A stretch of DNA of 12,589 bases from an uncultured Gammaproteobacteria bacterium (GTDB lineage: Bacteria > Pseudomonadota > Gammaproteobacteria > Nitrosococcales > Methylophagaceae). The stretch spans positions 1 to 12,589 of the forward strand of contig CAJXPP010000042.1 in the NCBI GenBank assembly GCA_913058195.1. Reading direction: 5' to 3'. Under the pieces are notes generated by a model. It saw only the letters and a program-made list of their open reading frames with translations. It made no database searches and was not told where the DNA came from. Made by a program: the position numbers and the translations under genes. This document shows positions 7,077-12,589 of this stretch, piece by piece. Every line of letters begins with the position of its first letter. Position 1 is the stretch's first letter.

Positions 7077-8252
7077 ATGATATTAAATCCGACTCATCGA
7101 AAATTATTTACCATCCCAGTTATCGCTTTGGTTTACTTATCATATACCTCGTTCACTAATACCTCATTTGCCGATGAAGCAAAGGATGAAGCACCTATTG
7201 CTATCCCACAAGCAATGGTTGTTGATACAGCGATCGTAGAAGTAACATCATCTCGTCTATGGAGAGAATTCTCAGGTCATTTAGCTGCTGTTAATTTTGT
7301 TGAGATACGCCCACAAATCTCAGGTATTATTACTAAAGTAAATTTCAAAGATGGTCAATTTGTAAACAAAGGGGATGTGTTGTATATCATTGACCCTAAA
7401 CCTCTTGCGTCTATCGTTGCACAAAAAGAAGCTAGTTTGAACACTGCTAGAAACAATTATTCCTTAGCCCAAAAAGAGCTTAAGCGTTCAAGTAACCTAT
7501 TAGCTAAAAAAATGATTTCAGAACAAATTCATGATGAAAGTGCTAATAAAAAACTAATCACTCACTCAGCAATAAAAGAAGCTGAAGCAGCATTATTAGA
7601 AGCTAAAATTAATCTAACTTATACCTCTATAGAAGCGCCTATTTCAGGACAAATCAATCGAACAGAATTGACGGAAGGTAATTTAGTTGATGCTGGTATT
7701 ATTGCGCCACTACTTACTTCGATTGTTTCACAGGGTAGAATCTATGCTGACTTTGAAATTGATGAAAACACTTATATTGAATATCTCCAGTCATCGTTCA
7801 ACTCTGACACATCGTTAGATGCAACGCCTGTAGAGTTACGTTTACAAAGTAACGATACCGTTTTCAATGGGAAAGTTCACTCCGTAGATAATCGAATAGA
7901 CCCTACAACAGGTACCATTCGTGTCCGAGCCCTATTTGAAAATTTAAATAAGCTATTAGTGCCTGGAATGTTTGCTCAAATTAAGCTCGGCAGTACAGAA
8001 GTACACAAACAGATCCTAATTAGTGAGCATGCTATTGGCACTGATCAAAATCGTAAATTTGTTTATGTTGTAAGTAATGAAAGTATGGCTACTTATCGAG
8101 AAGTTACTTTGGGTGACAGTATAAAAGGTTATAAAGTCGTAACTTCAGGACTAGATCAAGCTGATGAAGTCATTACTAGTAGCTTACTTAGGATCCGTCC
8201 TAATACGCTAGTCAGTCCAAAAAATGCTTCAACAATCGACACAGAAAAATAA
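7077..8252 (+). CDS. RND efflux periplasmic adaptor (MexE/AcrA-like)
   Basis: Membrane fusion protein linking an RND transporter to an outer-membrane channel in a tripartite efflux pump. From the chosen ATG it is 391 residues. A Sec signal peptide (hydrophobic core about 10-25) is probably cleaved after A32 (SFA|DEA). No lipobox Cys is present, so unlike AcrA it is probably not lipidated. The REFSGHLAAVNFVEIRPQISG block leads into the first half of the barrel-sandwich (lipoyl-like) domain at about 75-106. An alpha-helical hairpin follows (about 108-175), then the returning half (about 180-210, TYTSIEAPISGQI), then the beta-barrel and membrane-proximal domains. A further in-frame GTG at 7059 would add six residues, but the ribosome site favours 7077. 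It is cotranscribed with the transporter 16 bases downstream. The sequence style is nearest MexE/BepF types; no specific symbol is assigned. Confidence 0.93.
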   Translation: MILNPTHRKLFTIPVIALVYLSYTSFTNTSFADEAKDEAPIAIPQAMVVDTAIVEVTSSRLWREFSGHLAAVNFVEIRPQISGIITKVNFKDGQFVNKGDVLYIIDPKPLASIVAQKEASLNTARNNYSLAQKELKRSSNLLAKKMISEQIHDESANKKLITHSAIKEAEAALLEAKINLTYTSIEAPISGQINRTELTEGNLVDAGIIAPLLTSIVSQGRIYADFEIDENTYIEYLQSSFNSDTSLDATPVELRLQSNDTVFNGKVHSVDNRIDPTTGTIRVRALFENLNKLLVPGMFAQIKLGSTEVHKQILISEHAIGTDQNRKFVYVVSNESMATYREVTLGDSIKGYKVVTSGLDQADEVITSSLLRIRPNTLVSPKNASTIDTEK

Positions 8253-8268
8253 AATAAGGTAATACAGT

Positions 8269-11200
8269 ATGAATTTTTCAAGTCATTTTGTTGATCGTCC
8301 AATACTAGCAGGTGTCATGTCATTACTGCTTTTTGTATTTGGCTTGGTTGCAATGTTTCAATTACCTATTTCTGAATACCCAGAGGTTTCACCACCATCA
8401 ATTGTTATTAGTGCTTCATTTCCAGGTGCAAGCCCATCGGTAATAGCTGAGACTGTTGCAACGCCTCTAGAAGAGCAAATTAATGGCGTTGAGAACATGT
8501 TATACATGAACTCTCTCGCATCAACAGATGGCCGCCTGTCTATCACTGTCACTTTTGCAATCGGTACCGATCCCGATTTATCTCAGCAGTTAGTGCAAAA
8601 CCGCGTATCTCAGGCTTTGCCTCGTCTTCCAGATGTAACACGCCAGATTGGCGTTATTGTCACCAAAAGTTCGCCAGATTTGACGATGGTTGTTCATTTA
8701 TTATCTCCAAATGAACGCTATGACATGCTGTACCTACGTAATTACGGAACCTTACATGTACGGGATCAATTAACCAAAATTAAGGGTATTGGCGAAGTTA
8801 GGTTATTTGGTTCTGGTGATTATGCTATGCGTCTGTGGTTAAACCCAGATAGAATTGCCGGCTACAGTATGAATCCACAAGAAGTAGTCGATGCGATTCG
8901 CAGTCAAAATATTCAAGTAGCAGCAGGTTCTATCGGCGGTCCTCCATATAATGATTATGTTGAATTGCAATTACCTATTAATGTTCGAGGCCGTCTACAA
9001 ACAATCGAAGAGTTCGAACAAGTTATCATTAAACGTGATGATAATGGTGCCGTTATCAGACTAAAAGACGTAGCACGTGTCGAACTAGATGCACAGAGTT
9101 ATGGACTACGTTCACTGCTTAATAATCAGTCTGCCGTCGCCATCCCCATTTTTGCTGCACCAGGCGCTAATGCATTAGATATTTCTGACAATGTTCGAGC
9201 CACGATGAAGCAGTTGAAAGAGTCATTCCCCGAAGGTGTTGATTACAGCATTGTTTATGATCCTACTGTGTTTGTACGCAGTTCTATCGAATCAGTTATT
9301 ACCACTTTACTCGAAGCCATTGCTTTGGTTGTACTTGTCGTAATTATCTTCTTACAAACATGGCGCGCTTCGCTCATCCCCCTACTAGCTGTGCCTGTAT
9401 CAATTGTCGGAACCTTTGCCTTTATGCACCTGCTTGGTTTTTCAATCAATGTACTATCGCTATTCGGCTTGATATTAGCCGTGGGGATCGTGGTGGATGA
9501 TGCCATTGTGGTCGTTGAGAATGTCGAACGTAATATTCGAGAGGGTAAATCGCCTCGTGACGCAACCATACAAGCTATGAAAGAAGTCACCAGCCCTATT
9601 ATCGCGACATCATTAGTAATAGCGGGTGTATTTATCCCTATCGCGTTTATTAGTGGTTTGGATGGTATGTTTTATAAGCAATTCGCCTTAACGATTGTGA
9701 TTGCGACCTTCATTTCTACATTTAACTCTCTCACATTAAGCCCTGCTTTATCGGCTTTATTATTACGTGCTCCTGATGCACCAAAAGATAGACTATCAAA
9801 AGTAATGGACTTCTTATTTGGCTGGTTCTTCAACCTCTTTAATACAGTATTTAAAAAGGGACAACATGGTTATTCTCACAAAGTAGTTAACTCAGTCATT
9901 TCTCATAAATTTATTATGATGATAGTTTATGGACTTCTTGTTGGTCTAACCGTTTACAGCTTTAAATTAGTACCACCGGGTTATATCCCCTCGCAGGATA
10001 AACAGTATCTGATTAGCTTTGCTCAATTACCGACCGGGTCAACACTCGACCGTACTGAACAGGTAATGCGTGAAATGGCTGATGCTGCATTGTCAGAAGA
10101 TGGCGTTAAGAGTGCAGTGCAATTTCCTGGTTTATCAGTGAATGGCTTTGTAAACTCAGCCAGTGCAGGTATTGTTTTTGTTACTTTGGAGGACTTTGAT
10201 AAGCGTAAAGATCCATCACTGAGTGCTGGGGCAATCGCAGGTCGATTACAACAAAAATTTGGAGGGATTCAAGATGCCTTTATTGCTATTTTTCCTCCTC
10301 CTCCCGTGCGTGGCTTAGGTACAACAGGTGGCTTTAAACTACAGGTAGAAGATCGTGGTGACCAAGGTTATAAGGCGCTTGATGATGTGATGAATCAAGT
10401 CAAAATGAAAGCCTATCAAGATCCCGCTTTAACGATGGTGTATTCAAACTACAATGTTAACGTGCCACAACTATATGCCGATCTAGATCGCACTAAAGCA
10501 GAACAATTAGGTGTTCCGGTCGATGAGGTATTTAGCGCGCTACAAATATATCTCGGTTCATTGTATATCAATGACTTCAATCAATTCGGACGAACCTATC
10601 AAGTCATTGCTCAAGCGGATAAAGAGTTTCGCTCCACACCACAAGATATTAGTAGGCTACAAACCAGAAATAACAATGGCGATATGGTGCCATTAGCTTC
10701 TATTATTAATGTTACTGAAAGCTTTGGCCCAGAAGTGGCGATGCACTATAACGCTTACCGATCAGCTGATTTGAATGGCAGCGCAGCACCGGGCTACTCT
10801 TCTGGTGAAGCTCAAGAAGCGATTATTAAAATTCTTGATGAAACATTACCTAAAGGTATGGAGTATGAGTGGACTGAATTAACCTACCAGCAAATATTGG
10901 CAGGTAATACAGCCATCTTTATTTTCCCTCTTTGCTTATTCTTAGTGTTTCTAGTGTTAGCTGGCCAGTATGAAAGCCTTGCCTTACCACTTGCCGTTAT
11001 TCTCATTGTGCCTATGAGTATATTGTCCGCTATTTTAGGTGTTTATATTTATGGTGGAGACAATAATATATTCACCCAGATAAGTTTATTCCTACTTGCC
11101 GGTCTTGCTTCTAAGAATGCTATTCTTATTGTTGAATTTGCACGTGAATTAGAGCATAAAGGACGCAGTACAGTGGAAGCTGCAATTGAATCTGCTCGCC

Positions 11201-11430
11201 TTCGTTTACGTCCCATATTGATGACCTCATTTGCATTTATTATGGGTGTACTACCCTTAGTGGTAAGTGAAGGCGCTGGCTCAGAAATGCGTCAAGCTAT
11301 TGGTGTTGCAGTATTTTCTGGCATGTTAGGTGTCACATTCTTTGGGCTAATATTTACACCCGTTTTTTATGTCATATTTAGAAAGCTTGAGATGCGATTT
11401 TCATCAGGAAAAAGTAACTTACCCCTGTAA
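8269..11430 (+). CDS. RND multidrug efflux transporter (MexF/AcrB-like)
   Basis: Proton-driven inner-membrane pump of the hydrophobe/amphiphile (HAE1) RND family, working as a trimer with the adjacent adaptor. The 1053 residues are full length. The opening MNFSSHFVDRPILAGVMSLL and the block LPISEYPEVSPPSI are typical. Expected topology: TM1 at about 10-28, a large periplasmic loop, TM2-6 at about 345-500, TM7 at about 548-567, a second loop, and TM8-12 from about 882. The proton-relay residues are present: D410-D411 in TM4 (VVDDAIVVVEN) and K949 in TM10 (GLASKNAILIVEFA). AAGG at 8256-8259, nine bases before the ATG, is the ribosome site. Substrates cannot be read from sequence; MexF relatives export chloramphenicol, quinolones and similar compounds. 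No outer-membrane factor gene follows, so a TolC-like partner must be encoded elsewhere. The closest named types are MexF and BepG, but orthology is untested. Confidence 0.95.
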   Translation: MNFSSHFVDRPILAGVMSLLLFVFGLVAMFQLPISEYPEVSPPSIVISASFPGASPSVIAETVATPLEEQINGVENMLYMNSLASTDGRLSITVTFAIGTDPDLSQQLVQNRVSQALPRLPDVTRQIGVIVTKSSPDLTMVVHLLSPNERYDMLYLRNYGTLHVRDQLTKIKGIGEVRLFGSGDYAMRLWLNPDRIAGYSMNPQEVVDAIRSQNIQVAAGSIGGPPYNDYVELQLPINVRGRLQTIEEFEQVIIKRDDNGAVIRLKDVARVELDAQSYGLRSLLNNQSAVAIPIFAAPGANALDISDNVRATMKQLKESFPEGVDYSIVYDPTVFVRSSIESVITTLLEAIALVVLVVIIFLQTWRASLIPLLAVPVSIVGTFAFMHLLGFSINVLSLFGLILAVGIVVDDAIVVVENVERNIREGKSPRDATIQAMKEVTSPIIATSLVIAGVFIPIAFISGLDGMFYKQFALTIVIATFISTFNSLTLSPALSALLLRAPDAPKDRLSKVMDFLFGWFFNLFNTVFKKGQHGYSHKVVNSVISHKFIMMIVYGLLVGLTVYSFKLVPPGYIPSQDKQYLISFAQLPTGSTLDRTEQVMREMADAALSEDGVKSAVQFPGLSVNGFVNSASAGIVFVTLEDFDKRKDPSLSAGAIAGRLQQKFGGIQDAFIAIFPPPPVRGLGTTGGFKLQVEDRGDQGYKALDDVMNQVKMKAYQDPALTMVYSNYNVNVPQLYADLDRTKAEQLGVPVDEVFSALQIYLGSLYINDFNQFGRTYQVIAQADKEFRSTPQDISRLQTRNNNGDMVPLASIINVTESFGPEVAMHYNAYRSADLNGSAAPGYSSGEAQEAIIKILDETLPKGMEYEWTELTYQQILAGNTAIFIFPLCLFLVFLVLAGQYESLALPLAVILIVPMSILSAILGVYIYGGDNNIFTQISLFLLAGLASKNAILIVEFARELEHKGRSTVEAAIESARLRLRPILMTSFAFIMGVLPLVVSEGAGSEMRQAIGVAVFSGMLGVTFFGLIFTPVFYVIFRKLEMRFSSGKSNLPL

Positions 11431-11440
11431 TCCAGTACAT

Positions 11441-11486
11441 TAAAGCTAGGCCGCTTTAGGGGATACTGCTGCGGTATTGCCCCTAA
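11441..11486 (+). terminator. Overlapping hairpins after the RND gene
   Basis: TAAAGC (11441-11446) can pair with GCTTTA (11453-11458). TTAGGGG (11456-11462) can pair with CCCCTAA (11480-11486), with an inner ATAC/GTAT extension (11463-11466 with 11474-11477). The two hairpins share TTA at 11456-11458 and so compete. A T6 run occurs only 12 bases later (11499-11504), so this is likely a 3'-end structure of the efflux operon but not a textbook intrinsic terminator. Confidence 0.5.
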
Positions 11487-11511
11487 CTATTCAACTGCTT
11501 TTTTAAACAGT

Positions 11512-11548
11512 AATTACACGCCAATGACAATTACGCCTTAACAATGAC
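11512..11548. repeat. Imperfect direct repeat
   Basis: AATTACACGCCAATGAC (11512-11528) is echoed by AATTACGCC then AATGAC (11529-11537 and 11543-11548), the second copy differing by a 2-base gap and a 5-base insertion. The repeats lie just upstream of a promoter-like pair and might be regulatory half-sites or a small duplication. Confidence 0.45.
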
Positions 11549-11569
11549 CTTTTAGATATAGCTATTGCC

Positions 11570-11598
11570 TTGATTGATACTCGAATAATGATTACTAT
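11570..11598 (+). promoter_or_regulatory. Promoter of the exported protein gene
   Basis: TTGATT (11570-11575, 4/6) and TACTAT (11593-11598, 4/6) are separated by exactly 17 bases. This predicts a start near 11605 and a leader of about 30 bases. It would make the downstream gene independent of the efflux operon. Confidence 0.45.
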
Positions 11599-11635
11599 AT
11601 TTTTTAAACTGAATGATATATAGATGGAGTACACC

Positions 11636-12178
11636 GTGAAATTAAAGTTAGCCCTTTTCGCTTTATTACTGCCTACTTTAGGCAACGCAGATATCTTACA
11701 AACTGGCGAAAACCTGATCACCAAGTTTGGCCCAAGTTTTTCCGACTATGAATATTATGAACCCTTCTCAATGAACGAGCATGATACTCAATTCACCTTG
11801 TGGAAAAGTAAAAAACGGGGCTTTTCTGATCACTATGCCGTCAATATTGGTAGTACAGATAATGTAACCTTAATGGGTTTTAAACTATCTCAAGATGGAC
11901 CGGCAGATAGAAACTGTGTCGACTATAAATCTACGCAAGCTGAAAAAATGGTGTTGAATGGCTATGATGGCATCGCATGGAAATCAACCTGTGAACTCGA
12001 TGATTTAACTATTACCTCACTGCAAGTTGCCATCATGGGAAACGAGCACTTTTACCTTATGCGAAAAATGTGGAAAATGCCCGTCACAGATGAAAAAGTG
12101 ATTGAGTGGCAAACTCTACTTAGTCAATCAAGTGTTTGCGATACCACTAATACGGCGCACGCATGCCCGGCTGAATAG
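11636..12178 (+). CDS. Hypothetical exported protein, four cysteines
   Basis: I do not recognise the family. Start chosen at GTG 11636 because GGAG (11626-11629) lies six bases before it. The ATG at 11624 overlaps that ribosome site and would spoil the signal peptide with an extra MEYT. The 180-residue product begins MKLKLALFALLLPTLGNA, a clear Sec signal peptide probably cleaved after A18, with no lipobox. The mature protein of about 162 residues is polar, with alternating hydrophobics suggesting beta structure (YAVNIG, VTLMGFKLS, LTITSLQVAIMG). It has four cysteines, C94, C119, C168 and C177, that could form two disulfides in the periplasm. It has no transmembrane helix after the signal. 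It lies in the same orientation after the RND operon but with its own promoter and terminator, so a functional link to efflux is not implied. It could be periplasmic or secreted. Confidence 0.8.
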   Translation: MKLKLALFALLLPTLGNADILQTGENLITKFGPSFSDYEYYEPFSMNEHDTQFTLWKSKKRGFSDHYAVNIGSTDNVTLMGFKLSQDGPADRNCVDYKSTQAEKMVLNGYDGIAWKSTCELDDLTITSLQVAIMGNEHFYLMRKMWKMPVTDEKVIEWQTLLSQSSVCDTTNTAHACPAE

Positions 12179-12199
12179 GCTCTAGTTAAGTTTGATATT

Positions 12200-12231
12200 A
12201 AAACCAGGCTATTTTATAGTCTGGTTTTTTT
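12200..12231 (+). terminator. Strong intrinsic terminator
   Basis: AAAACCAG (12200-12207) pairs with CTGGTTTT (12221-12228). Inside it a G-T pair (12208/12220) and CTAT/ATAG (12209-12212 with 12216-12219) extend the stem to 13 pairs with a three-base loop. A seven-T tract runs 12225-12231. It lies 22 bases after the stop of the exported-protein gene. Confidence 0.9.
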
Positions 12232-12527
12232 ATGAGCCACAGAAATAACAAAGCCGTTACATATGTCACCAAACAGCAGCATCACAATTTTGCCATGTTT
12301 TTGAAAAACCAACACGTGAAGCACTTAGCGCACTAAGTAAAGATAAGATTGGTGAAACTGATTATTTAGATAACCAGAAAAAATAGCTTCCTTTGTCAAA
12401 ACTGGCAAAATATATTCACGCTCTATCTAACTCAAAAGGTGGCACAATCATCGTCGATATTAAGGGTAATGATAATGGAACAACTAAGTCTATTGATGTC
12501 GAGATGCCGCTAGATAGAGGGAAATAA
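12232..12527 (+). pseudogene. Decayed gene of unknown function
   Basis: Two frames together read like one small protein of about 98 residues. Frame one, from ATG 12232, reads MSHRNNKAVTYVTKQQ and on to AMF. After the T5 run (12298-12302) the protein-like reading moves to the other frame: FEKPTREALSALSKDKIGE, to DNQKK. Restoring one T would join them. A TAG at 12384-12386 then interrupts the frame, which continues sensibly as LPLSKLAKYIHALSNSKGG and ends at TAA 12525-12527. A CAG-to-TAG change would explain the stop. No ribosome site precedes the ATG, which sits in the tail of the terminator. I do not recognise the family. Alternatives are sequencing errors near a contig end, or a chance open frame. 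Confidence 0.45.
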
Positions 12528-12579
12528 GCAAGTATTATTGAAATATCTACCCACCGATATCATATGAGAAGTATAAGAG

Positions 12580-12589
12580 CTGTCTCTTA
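12580..12589 (-). other. Tn5 mosaic-end adapter at contig end (not genomic)
   Basis: CTGTCTCTTA is the first ten bases of the reverse-complemented Tn5 mosaic end used in Nextera libraries. The preceding GTATAAGAG (12571-12579) also matches an internal part of the forward mosaic end, so the chimeric tail may begin at about 12571. Genomic sequence is reliable only to about 12570. Confidence 0.85.

Noticed and set aside
9255..9590. 111-codon minus-strand frame within the RND gene.
   Set aside because: Low-complexity Thr/Ser-rich shadow of the conserved transmembrane-coding segment; no independent support.
11624..11635. ATG at 11624 as start of the exported-protein gene.
   Set aside because: This ATG overlaps the GGAG ribosome site that serves the GTG at 11636, and lacks its own.

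Overview
This 12.6 kb window looks like a complete Illumina/Nextera-derived contig from an AT-rich gammaproteobacterium. The lineage is inferred from the gene types (clade-3 catalase, proteobacterial-style sbcD-sbcC pair, MexEF-like RND pump, OxyR-type control site) and I would not name a genus. Both ends carry sequencing-adapter sequence: bases 1-47 are not genomic, and about the last 10-19 bases are adapter or adapter-like.

Layout. 48-570: a noncoding left flank with a perfect 11-bp inverted repeat (414-443), a near-consensus tetrameric OxyR site (471-507) and a promoter directly abutting it. 571-2001 (+): monofunctional haem catalase. 2002-2232: convergent intergenic gap. 2233-5292 (-) and 5289-6437 (-): sbcC and sbcD, transcribed as sbcD-sbcC with a 4-bp ATGA overlap, encoding the ATP-dependent SbcCD (Mre11-Rad50 type) nuclease. 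6438-7076: a 640-bp divergent, AT-rich intergenic region with several operator-like and hairpin-forming palindromes. 7077-8252 (+) and 8269-11430 (+): periplasmic adaptor and RND inner-membrane transporter of a MexEF/AcrAB-type efflux pump, without an outer-membrane channel gene. 11431-11635: hairpins, direct repeats and a promoter. 11636-12178 (+): an unrecognised exported 180-aa protein with four cysteines, closed by a strong intrinsic terminator (12200-12231). 12232-12527 (+): a decayed reading frame with one apparent frameshift and one in-frame stop.

How the parts fit: the catalase detoxifies H2O2 and its upstream region reads as a classic OxyR-activated promoter. SbcCD processes hairpins and DNA ends, and the tripartite pump exports toxic compounds using an outer-membrane channel encoded elsewhere. 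These are three separate transcription units with a loose stress-defence theme. I see no CRISPR array, prophage, complete mobile element, tRNA or rRNA, and no convincing novel multi-gene system. The items most worth a second look are the OxyR site, the structured 6645-6819 region, the decayed gene at the right end and the adapter sequence.
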